Assembly (NCBI GenBank): GCA_002284615.2
Contig: MU069638.1
Span: 277,072 to 289,661 of the forward strand
DNA length: 12,590 nucleotides
Origin: Dunaliella salina
Taxonomy: Eukaryota > Chlorophyta > Chlorophyceae > Chlamydomonadales > Dunaliellaceae
Direction of reading: 5' to 3'
Part shown: piece after piece, positions 9,201-12,590 of the stretch
How the letters are laid out: the number at the start of each line of letters is the position of its first letter
Position numbering within the stretch: the stretch's first letter is position 1
Translations under genes and position numbers: made by a program
The notes under the pieces: model-generated
Seen by the model: the letters and a program-made list of their open reading frames with translations, nothing else
Databases searched by the model: none
What the model was told of the DNA's origin: nothing

Positions 9201-11969
9201 CCTGCAGGCTTCCATACTGCAAGCTGCCCAAGGTGTCAACAAAGTAAGGCGTGTATTTGCAAGCCCAAGCTTCCTTGATGCAGGCTGCTTGTGGTGACAA
9301 CATAAAAACCAAAATTGACAACAAAACTAAATGGAGCTAGTACCTCTGGTGGAACAGGCGTGCAGACAGGCATCCAATTTGAGGAGTACCCTGGGACAAC
9401 ACTGTGGTGGAGCTCAAGCTTTCATGCAAGCTGCTTGAGGTGACAACAATACAAGGTGGCCTACCTCTGGTGGAACAGGCGTGCAGACAGGCATCCAAAC
9501 TTGAGGTACGGGGATAACACTGTGGTGGCGGGCTCAATGAAGGCAGTGGGGTCTGTGGAAGGCTTCTCAAACGAGGCCACCCACCTGCAGATTGCATTGC
9601 AAGCAAGGTCTTGCAAAGGTGGTCATGTTGTGCAGAAATATGAGGCACTGCAACAGAGGGTCCTGGGCCACAGAAACTGTTTACATGCTGGATGGCAAAT
9701 AAGTCACACTTGTAGGCAGCGTTCCTACCTCACCTTTGCTGCTATTTCAACAGCTTGATCATCTGTCTGCACTTAGAGCCATTCAAATAGCAGCCGACTG
9801 CCAAACAGGCATGGTGTCATCTAATATTACTAGAAGTAGCACGAGGAACTTCAATGATCATCTGCCTGCACTTAGAGCCATTCAAATAGCAGCTGACTGC
9901 CAAACATAGTAGTAGCACGAGGAACTTCCTTGATTATCTGCCTGCACTTGGAGCCATTCAAATAGCAGCCAACTGCCAAACAGACATGGTGTCATCTAAT
10001 ATTAGTTGTAGTAGCGCGAGGAGCTTCATTGATCATCTGCCTACACTTACAGTCAGCCCAGGCATCCTATGCCAGGAAGTGAGGAGTTCCTGCCCCACAG
10101 GATTCCAAGCAAACTTTATATGCAGTAGAAGTGTAGTCAGGGTTGATACTAATGACAATACTGCCTCAAAAAATTTGGGTATGAGGCGCTGCAGGTGAGC
10201 TGGGGGCTCTTTTTGAGCCATTCCTTGGGAAGTGGGTGCCTAAATGCATGTTTTGACCTGTTTTTGCCCCACAATTTGGCTCCCAGGTAGTTTTTGTGTC
10301 AAACCTGACCCATCGGAGTGAAAACCCCAGGGGGGGGGGGGGGGGCAAAGCACTAGGAGCATGAGCGCTTTGCCAGGCCAAAGTGGTGCAAAACTGGAAA
10401 ACAGGCAAGTGCAGCATCTGGCCACATTCTGAGTATGAGGTCTGGATAAATGTAATTCTCAAGTATGCACTGACGAGTTTGGGGGCCCAGGTGCAGGTAT
10501 GCGCATTCCTGGGGCTAGGTCAAGGCTGAGAGCTGTCAAGGCTATGGACTCAAGTATCACTGCAGGGCTTCATCATCTGATGACGCGAACCTGCTCTTTG
10601 TTGCGAAAACTTAACATATTGGCATTGATGTCTCCCCTCGTGCCGCTCAAGGAAAAATTGGACCTCTCAACGACAAATTTCATATTTTATAATACAGAGC
10701 AAGTCGCAAAAGTCGGCTCCCCATGCGGTGCACCATGTGCTCCTCGCATAGAATCCAGCTTTTCCGTGCCAAAATTGGACGATTTGCTGAACCTCCTCCA
10801 CCCAGCCTCTCGGAAACCCCAGGATTTGCTCCTGGTGAAATGCCCAACCATCGCTGTAGGTCAGGTAAGCCGGGGGGGTGCTTCCTGAAGACCCCATTCT
10901 GGCTCCCCACCTTGTGGCCCCTCTGGTTGCTCAGAAAATTCAAAGTAAAGGTCCTGCATACTCAGATTTGGCTGGTCCCGTTGGGGCAAGAACTGAAGTA
11001 CAAAAACTTCACTGATCATCTGCCTACACTCAGAGACATCTGAACAGGAGCCAGCTGCCAAACAGGCATGTCATTTAGTCATGCTGCAGAACAGTCATGA
11101 TGTACCTTACTCATAATTCCTTTGAACAGCAGCCACCTGCCAAACAGTCATCACATCATCTGGTCATGCTGCTGAAAAGTCATTATGTCATCATCTATTC
11201 ATACTTCATCCACACAGCAGCCACCTGCCAAACAGTCATCACATCTTTTAGTCATGCTGCCGGACAGTCATTATGTCTTCATACTGTAGCCACACAGCAG
11301 CCAACTGCCCAACAGTCATCACATCATCTGGTCATGCTGCTGCGCATTCATCACGTCATCAACTCATTCTTCATTCAAACAGCAGCAAACTGCCAACCGC
11401 CAAACATGCATCCCCATCATCTGGTCATGCTGCCGCGCAGTCATCATGTCATCAACTCATACTTCAATCAAACAGCAGCCAACTGCCCAACAGTCATCAC
11501 ATCATCTGGTCATGCTGCTGCGCATTCATCACGTCATCAACTGATACTTCATTCAAACAGCAGCCAACTGCCAACTGCCAAACACACTTCCCATCATCTG
11601 GTCATGCTGCCGCGCAGTCTTCACATCATCAACTCATACTTCAATCAAACAGCAGCCAACTGCTAAACAGTCACATCATCTGGTAATGCCGCCGCGCAGT
11701 CATCACGTCATCAACTCATACTTCATTCAAACAGCAGCCAACTGCCAACCGCCAAACACGCATCAAACATCATCTTCTGGTCGTGCTGCCGAGCAGTAGG
11801 CATGTCATCTACCCATACTTCATCCAAACAGCAGCCAACTGCCAAACAGGCTTCAAGTCATCCAATCACTATTTATTTGCAGCCAAAAAGAAAGACGCTA
11901 ATCAGTCTTCCCTCACTTTGTGTCTTTCATGTAGTGTTCCAGCCTCTTGAGCGCCTCCGTTTCTCCACC
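79..11969 (-). CDS. aCRY: Animal-like cryptochrome / (6-4) photolyase family flavoprotein, partial, 8 exons
   Basis: Blue-light flavoprotein of the cryptochrome/photolyase family. Exons, join order: 11969-11917, 9584-9465, 7912-7821, 6368-6313, 5175-5077, 3079-2939, 2508-2313, 213-79. All introns are GT..AG and all phases fit. The product starts in the GGETEAL linker motif and covers the helical FAD-binding domain ([75 protein letters not shown]), then an Ala/Lys-rich tail. Two active-site His (codons 3065-3067 and 3053-3055) and the flavin-proximal Asn (2951-2953) are present. Electron-tetrad residues are Trp 5167-5169, Tyr 3017-3019, Trp 3008-3010 and Trp 2939-2941, spaced as in Chlamydomonas aCRY W322/Y373/W376/W399. 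Family knowledge: members act as photoreceptors, as (6-4) photoproduct repair enzymes, or both, and FAD is the catalytic cofactor. The antenna (alpha/beta) domain and start codon lie off the right edge; the C-terminus is off the left edge. A pure (6-4) photolyase remains the alternative. Confidence 0.95.
314..690. repeat. Imperfect inverted repeat (~100-bp arms) around a 24-bp array
   Basis: The left arm (about 314-410) read on the minus strand aligns with the right arm (about 583-690) on the plus strand. The shared inner core is the CTCGCAGACTGC / CATCTCAGCAGA region, and similarity extends outwards through the GTGCTTG and GCCxTGCAC stretches. The arms are diverged and of slightly unequal length. 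The right arm overlaps the end of the integrase remnant, so the left arm looks like an inverted copy of that element's tail. Confidence 0.75.
445..603. repeat. 24-bp tandem repeat, about 7 copies
   Basis: The anchor ctgcaaa recurs at 454, 478, 502, 526, 550, 574 and about 598, an exact 24-bp spacing. The consensus is close to gcagactgcaaatg followed by a short AT-rich stretch (cttaaaactt). Because 24 is divisible by 3, the minus strand stays open across the array and would read a [12 protein letters not shown] octapeptide. I see no other sign that it is coding. Confidence 0.9.
640..1060 (-). pseudogene. Decayed Ty3/gypsy-type integrase fragment
   Basis: The minus strand encodes [20 protein letters not shown] followed by [15 protein letters not shown], typical of the C-terminal part of Ty3/gypsy integrase (N-R-T-x-E-x-M-L-R-A-Y ... 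W-D-E-x-L-x-x-x-E-F-A-Y-N-N-S). After a stop and frame change it goes on as [14 protein letters not shown] and [15 protein letters not shown] third frame gives [13 protein letters not shown], matching the usual 'A..RQ.KYAD' helix. It therefore has at least two frame disruptions and no catalytic core. It lies in intron G-H in the same orientation as the gene. No LTRs were recognised. Confidence 0.8.
1061..1860. other. Intron G-H interior, no recognised feature
   Basis: About 800 bp of intron. Short open frames on the plus strand (e.g. 1524-1844) overlap each other in several frames, lack any family signature and are probably chance. The only structured item is the palindrome at 1838-1855. A short direct repeat (cggaggc..cattctt near 1797 and tggaggc..cattctt near 1870) brackets it. 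Confidence 0.5.
1838..1855. repeat. Perfect 18-bp palindrome
   Basis: gggttaaaattttaaccc is its own reverse complement. It lies in intron sequence, shortly before a fragment copied from exon H. It may be a remnant of a transposable-element end or chance; nothing ties it to a function. Confidence 0.85.
1879..1906 (-). repeat. Short copy of exon H sequence in intron G-H
   Basis: On the minus strand this reads CATGCAGCTGCAAGCAAG then AATGGGG. Exon H has CATGCAGCTGCAAGCAAAG, 12-13 further bases, then AGAATGGGAG. The copy thus fits exon H with a small internal deletion. It lies about 1.7 kb from exon H and is short, so chance or a shared repeat is possible. Confidence 0.5.
2221..2312. repeat. Poly-C / C-rich low-complexity tract beside the exon G donor
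   Basis: There is a run of 14 C (2253-2266) and a run of 9 C (2269-2277) amid ACC/CCA-rich sequence. On the gene strand this is a G-rich tract 35-60 bases inside the intron after the GTGAGC donor of exon G. G-runs near donors act as splicing enhancers in many eukaryotes and can form quadruplexes; a role here is inference. Confidence 0.8.
2313..2508 (-). CDS. aCRY: Cryptochrome exon G (C-terminal part of FAD domain)
   Basis: A 196-bp exon between gcctcacag|ATG and ATCATCG|GTGAGC. It reads [20 protein letters not shown], then [38 protein letters not shown] and QRANCII plus the first base of Gly. This is the long conserved block (SxxFGKKxDxxGxYIRxxLPxLxxxPxxYIYEPWxAP) that closes the FAD pocket. 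If the strong donor were not used, the frame would continue only about 20 residues into Gly-rich sequence before a stop. Confidence 0.96.
2764..2938 (-). repeat. 39-bp tandem array starting at the exon F donor (~4.5 copies)
   Basis: The anchor taccaaaatag (or variants) on the plus strand recurs at 2764, 2803, 2842 and 2881, spaced 39 bp. A shortened copy abuts the true exon F donor. On the gene strand each unit has a GTGAGA/GTGAAA-type donor after CATG or CGTG, then a pyrimidine-rich stretch (e.g. TTTTGTCTATTTTGG) ending in TAG or CAG. Each unit therefore looks like a donor plus an acceptor. It makes up much of the 430-bp intron F-G. Confidence 0.85.
2939..3079 (-). CDS. aCRY: Cryptochrome exon F (active-site His pair, Tyr/Trp electron chain)
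   Basis: A 141-bp, 47-codon, phase 0/0 exon from tgtttgcag|GGC to AACTGG|GTGAGT. It reads [20 protein letters not shown], then [19 protein letters not shown] and FFINSANW. It carries the two His of the (6-4) repair site (second His of MHH and His of ARH), the Tyr three residues before the middle Trp (Y373/W376 type), the flavin-facing Asn, and the FAD-proximal Trp as the last codon. The widely conserved DADW is DADF here. Copies of the acceptor and first ~60 bp form the array at 3080-3665, and the donor begins the 39-bp array on the other side. Confidence 0.96.
3080..3665 (-). repeat. Array of six copies of the intron/exon F acceptor junction (93-103 bp unit)
   Basis: On the gene strand, copies of the exon F start ([17 protein letters not shown]) recur with plus-strand cat anchors near 3174, 3267, 3369, 3462, 3557 and 3652. 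Spacing is 93-103 bp. Each unit joins about 60 bp of exon F to about 35 bp of upstream intron. Encoded remnants include [34 protein letters not shown] and [14 protein letters not shown]. Copies near 3177, 3369 and 3652 keep AG directly before GGCTGG; the first of these keeps the full tgtttgcag acceptor. The others have lost it. The true exon is the copy nearest the gene's next donor. Confidence 0.92.
3666..4265. other. Intron E-F middle, with CTGACAG-rich stretch
   Basis: About 600 bp between the two junction-derived arrays. The only structure is a short-period repeat at about 3952-4046, in which CTGACAG or close variants (CTGACAT, CTGACAC) recur with 6-15 base spacing. Longer open frames on both strands here carry no recognisable domain. 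Confidence 0.6.
4266..5076 (-). repeat. Array of ~14 copies of the exon E / donor junction (55-60 bp unit)
   Basis: The ccacctgagt anchor (or variants) on the plus strand occurs at 4311, 4369, 4425, 4481, 4537, 4595, 4652, 4709, 4765, 4825, 4881, 4941, 4996 and 5056. On the gene strand each unit matches the last ~30 bp of exon E ([10 protein letters not shown]; copies read e.g. [10 protein letters not shown]) plus the first ~27 bp of the intron. Seven units keep a GT donor such as ATGG|GTAGGT or GTAGAT, one has GC, and the others have lost it (e.g. GGGAAGG). Units near the exon alternate 56 and 60 bp, giving a ~116-bp dimer, so later rounds duplicated pairs. Confidence 0.94.
5077..5175 (-). 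CDS. aCRY: Cryptochrome exon E (distal tetrad Trp; [11 protein letters not shown])
   Basis: A 99-bp, 33-codon, phase 0/0 exon. The acceptor is ctatttgcag|ATC and the donor is GAGTGG|GTAGGT. It reads [13 protein letters not shown], then [20 protein letters not shown]. The Trp in ITWD (5167-5169) is the equivalent of W322 of Chlamydomonas aCRY, the third member of the electron-transfer chain. Relatives usually have QLRQEGW across this junction; here it is QLREW-GW, the same length, which supports the chosen donor. The last ~30 bp of this exon plus the first ~27 bp of intron are the repeat unit of the adjoining array. Confidence 0.94.
5176..5900. other. Intron D-E, exon-proximal part, no recognised feature
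   Basis: About 700 bp of intron sequence. I see no domain-bearing frame, long repeat or RNA gene. A short tandem (aaggttac twice near 5700) and an A-rich patch near 5400 are the only irregularities. Confidence 0.5.
5900..6290. repeat. GGGCTGTGT-rich repeats with a ~90-bp direct duplication, period 184 bp
   Basis: The motif aacagggctgtgt recurs several times. In addition, a block of about 90 bp starting with gtcaaagggggctatgtc occurs at about 5977-6065 and again at about 6161-6250. The two blocks are nearly identical apart from a G/A change and one extra A in the homopolymer. The offset is 184 bp. The array lies just downstream of the exon D donor, but I could not align its unit to exon D. 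Confidence 0.85.
6313..6368 (-). CDS. aCRY: Cryptochrome exon D ([13 protein letters not shown])
   Basis: A 56-bp exon between cactgcag|TGGGC and CGACAG|GTGAGC. It contributes the last two bases of a Leu codon and then [18 protein letters not shown], ending in phase 0. FDRMxGNPICxQ is the usual family wording of this stretch between REFFYT and the IPWD/ITWD tryptophan. The junction with exon C gives YT-L-GS, where relatives commonly have YT-V-G. No copy of this junction was found in the flanking introns. Confidence 0.93.
6369..6720. other. Intron C-D, exon D-proximal part, no recognised feature
   Basis: About 350 bp upstream of the exon D acceptor. Small overlapping open frames on both strands show no family signature and no repeat was recognised. 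Confidence 0.5.
6735..6796. repeat. Two copies of a small hairpin motif
   Basis: ggtgcagcgcctgcacc occurs at 6735-6751 and again at 6780-6796. Each copy is a 7-bp perfect stem (GGTGCAG/CTGCACC) with a 3-base loop. The copies are 45 bp apart with an A8 run between them. They sit in intron C-D and no function is evident. Confidence 0.85.
6870..7800 (-). repeat. Diverged array of CTTGTGCTGA / CCCAGCAG units (commonly ~96 bp) beside the exon C donor
   Basis: The cttgtgctga motif or variants occur near 6884, 7052, 7227, 7403, 7533, 7628 and 7724. A partner (g)agcccagca or gagtccagca occurs near 7320, 7384, 7513, 7609 and 7705. The last three intervals are about 96 bp. The gagtccag element at about 7800 lies 12-20 bases inside the true donor of exon C, and the tttcacaggagtccag context recurs near 7311. 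The array may therefore be seeded by sequence just after that donor, but homology into the exon is not convincing. Confidence 0.7.
7821..7912 (-). CDS. aCRY: Cryptochrome exon C ([11 protein letters not shown])
   Basis: A 92-bp exon. The acceptor is cttgtag|GC and the donor is ACAC|GTAAGA. Its first base completes Arg; it then reads [15 protein letters not shown] and [15 protein letters not shown], ending one base into the next codon. [11 protein letters not shown] is a hallmark of animal-type cryptochromes and (6-4) photolyases. An internal AG just before the CCACCAATG stretch is a competing acceptor, but starting there would drop [13 protein letters not shown], which the family has. The acceptor and first bases of this exon are repeated many times in the intron upstream. 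Confidence 0.95.
7913..8960 (-). repeat. Array with repeated copies of the exon C acceptor (higher-order ~235-245 bp unit)
   Basis: The plus-strand block ggtacacatccagcagcctacaag (variants) occurs at 8133, 8378, 8472, 8705 and 8943. Shorter relatives occur near 7985, 8303, 8622 and 8858. On the gene strand it reads CTTGTAG|GCTGCTGGATGTG.., the acceptor of exon C plus its first codons (LLDVY). In the 8472 copy, similarity continues about 30 bp into the exon before a stop. Units from 8472 to 8705 and 8705 to 8943 are near-identical ~235-bp duplications. A nested 35-bp repeat (ggaggagctaaatggatggt) lies at about 8046-8130. Confidence 0.88.
9150..9464. repeat. GCTGCTTGAGGTGACAACA repeats between exon B and its copy
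   Basis: The motif gctgcttgaggtgacaaca (variants gctgcccaaggtgtcaaca and gctgcttgtggtgacaaca) occurs near 9168, 9223, 9281 and 9430. Spacing is about 55-58 bp for the first three. The last copy lies between exon B and its partial duplicate, so exon duplication and this array are interleaved. Confidence 0.8.
9346..9411 (-). pseudogene. aCRY: Partial duplicate of exon B (3' half with donor)
   Basis: On the gene strand this reads [23 protein letters not shown] plus AG|GTACTAG, against exon [21 protein letters not shown] plus AG|GTAGGC. The frame stays open and gains one codon, but the FAD-loop core PYLKF is destroyed. The exon's 5' half and its acceptor are missing; the nearest AG is within CCACCACAG. 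The last ~40 bp (TGGATGCCTGTCTGCACGCC...) are identical to exon B, suggesting a recent copy or gene conversion. It is probably not spliced into a working protein. Confidence 0.88.
9465..9584 (-). CDS. aCRY: Cryptochrome exon B (start of FAD-binding domain)
   Basis: A 120-bp exon between ctgcag|GTGGGT and CCAGAG|GTAGGC. Its first base completes the Lys codon of exon A and gives [13 protein letters not shown], followed by [20 protein letters not shown] and two bases of an Arg codon. The TxLSPYLxFGxLS stretch is the diagnostic FAD phosphate-binding loop of cryptochromes and photolyases. The codons are intact and closely match the family. The 3' half of this exon is duplicated, degraded, about 120 bp downstream in the next intron (see 9346-9411). 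Confidence 0.95.
9585..9735. other. Intron A-B, exon B-proximal part
   Basis: No recognised feature. The acceptor side of exon B has no junction-derived array, unlike exons C and F. Confidence 0.5.
9736..10045. repeat. Array of AGCAGCCAACTGCCAAACAG units, left block (about 3 copies)
   Basis: agcagcc(g/a)actgccaaacag-like anchors occur at 9792, 9891 and 9967. Each is preceded by gatcatctgcctgcacttagagcc and followed by catggtgtcatctaatatta and agtagcacgaggaactt, or parts of these. The same unit core continues at 11010-11850, so the two blocks look like one array. Confidence 0.85.
10046..11005. mobile_element. Possible ~1-kb insertion splitting the repeat array (unclassified)
   Basis: Repeat units stop after gatcatctgcctacactta near 10046 and resume with cttcactgatcatctgcctacactcagag near 11007. 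The sequence between them is unrelated to the array. It includes a G16 run (10330-10345), several T- and C-rich stretches and overlapping open frames on both strands (e.g. plus 10499-10888) without recognisable domains. The matching flanks may be a target duplication or merely neighbouring array units. No transposase, reverse transcriptase or clear terminal repeats were seen. Confidence 0.45.
11006..11860. repeat. Array of AGCAGCCAACTGCC units, right block (about 10 copies, 80-97 bp)
   Basis: The agcc(a/c)actgcc anchor occurs at 11049, 11131, 11219, 11299, 11384, 11477, 11562, 11654, 11736 and 11833. Unit content includes cagtcatcacatcatctggtcatgctgc and tcatcaactcatacttcatt. Alternate units resemble each other more closely (e.g. 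11299/11477 and 11384/11562), indicating a ~178-bp dimer. Open frames across it are by-products of the repeat. It lies just after the exon A donor on the gene strand, but I could not align its unit to exon A. Confidence 0.9.
11917..11969 (-). CDS. aCRY: Cryptochrome exon A (GGETEAL linker)
   Basis: A 53-bp exon, the most N-terminal one visible. It reads [17 protein letters not shown] plus AA of a Lys codon, the conserved FxGGExxAL segment that leads from the interdomain linker into the helical domain. The acceptor is a pyrimidine-rich stretch ending in ctttcag|GG and the donor is AAA|GTGAGG. The exon starts in phase 0 and ends two bases into a codon, which fits exon B. The in-frame Phe-Gln codons just upstream also resemble the family (F-x-GG), so an acceptor slightly further out cannot be excluded. 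By counting back from the tetrad, the segment corresponds to about residue 213 of a Chlamydomonas-type aCRY. Confidence 0.88.
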
Positions 11970-12490
11970 CTGAAAGAATGGGACGTGTGACATATGCAAC
12001 ACAAATGAGCTTTCACCATGTCTCGGCTGTGTGCAAACATGAGCAGCCTGCCTCTCTTCCGCTTTCATGAAAGCACACTGTTTGCAGCATGTGTTTGTAG
12101 GCAGGGGCAATCCATCAAGCAATTGCCTTGATGCATTGAAGGAGGTCCTTGCAAATGAGATGAAGGAGGTCCTTGCAAATGCTGTTTGCCGCAAGTGTTG
12201 GAGAACAGGGGACAATGGATCAAGCCATTGACTGGATGAGCCAAAGGAGCTGCTTGAGCGCACGTCTACTTGTTGAAGTGGTCAGCTCCGGTGCCTCTGA
12301 GCCACAGTCAAAACAACCTTTTTGCAAGGTGTGGTCGACTTGGACCACCTGTTGTTCCAGCCCACAATCATATGTCCCCCCCCCTCCTATCTTTAGAGTT
12401 GCAGACTGCAACCAGAAGTCTTAATTGCTTAATCTGGAAAGCAGCACGGCTTCATCACCCAGGCACCTGTGGCACAGGCCTTGCTTTGAT
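11970..12490. other. Intron upstream of exon A (partial), no exon found
   Basis: About 520 bp between exon A and the right-edge microsatellite. I looked on the minus strand for the preceding cryptochrome segment (VPTLEELG-like) with a phase-0 donor and found none, so the N-terminal exons must lie further right. A 26-bp direct repeat (gaaggaggtccttgcaaatga) occurs twice at about 12138-12182. Confidence 0.6.
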
Positions 12491-12494
12491 TTGG

Positions 12495-12496
<2 letters not shown>

Positions 12497-12590
<94 letters not shown>
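12497..12590. repeat. (CA)47 microsatellite at right edge
   Basis: A pure CA tract of 94 bases reaching the window end, (TG)n on the gene strand. Together with the left-edge tract it indicates that both ends of this sequence stop in the same kind of microsatellite. Confidence 0.97.

Noticed and set aside
10499..10888. Plus-strand 129-residue frame as a transposon protein
   Set aside because: No reverse transcriptase, transposase or nuclease motif could be seen, and other frames overlap it; kept only as part of an unclassified insertion.
11097..11686. Two long plus-strand frames (189 and 137 residues) as a repeat protein gene
   Set aside because: Both are by-products of the ~85-bp array in different frames; unit length is not a steady multiple of 3.
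11273..11860. CRISPR-like array
   Set aside because: Units have no constant repeat alternating with unique spacers; the whole unit is diverged and tandem. The host is eukaryotic.
12220..12411. Minus-strand frame upstream of exon A as the previous cryptochrome exon
   Set aside because: No similarity to the linker region before FxGGE and no donor in phase 0 at a plausible place.

Overview
The window is eukaryotic nuclear DNA. It holds most of one intron-rich gene on the minus strand, an animal-like cryptochrome of the (6-4) photolyase family. Eight coding exons (892 bp) were joined by hand. Every junction has GT..AG, the phases match throughout, and the joined product (about 297 residues) follows the family consensus without a gap. 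Exons and introns run right to left: exon A 11917-11969, B 9465-9584, C 7821-7912, D 6313-6368, E 5077-5175, F 2939-3079, G 2313-2508, H 79-213. The seven complete introns total about 11.0 kb. The N-terminal photolyase domain lies beyond the right edge and the last C-terminal residues beyond the left edge, so the gene is incomplete at both ends. Both edges are (CA)n tracts, (CA)31 at the left and (CA)47 at the right, typical of a contig that broke at microsatellites.

The likely host is a green alga. The electron-transfer residues match the Trp-Trp-Trp-Tyr tetrad of the Chlamydomonas animal-like cryptochrome in identity and spacing, including a Tyr where animal family members carry Trp. The roughly balanced base composition and long repeat-filled introns would fit a Dunaliella-like chlorophyte better than GC-rich Chlamydomonas. 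The host assignment is inference.

The most striking observation concerns the introns. Several are filled with tandem arrays whose units are copies of the neighbouring exon-intron junction. Intron E-F has about 14 copies of the exon E end plus its donor (4270-5076) at one side. At its other side are six copies of the acceptor plus exon F start (3080-3665). Intron B-C has repeated copies of the exon C acceptor (7975-8960) and a partial copy of exon B with its donor (9346-9411). Intron F-G has a 39-bp array that begins at the exon F donor. Many copies keep usable-looking GT or AG dinucleotides, so the gene is full of decoy or alternative splice sites made from its own junctions.

Other content: a decayed Ty3/gypsy-type integrase fragment (about 640-1060) in intron G-H, a large imperfect inverted repeat (314-690) enclosing a 24-bp array, an array of about 80-97 bp units (9735-11850) apparently split by a roughly 1-kb insertion, and smaller repeats and palindromes. 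No tRNA, rRNA, CRISPR or second intact gene was seen.
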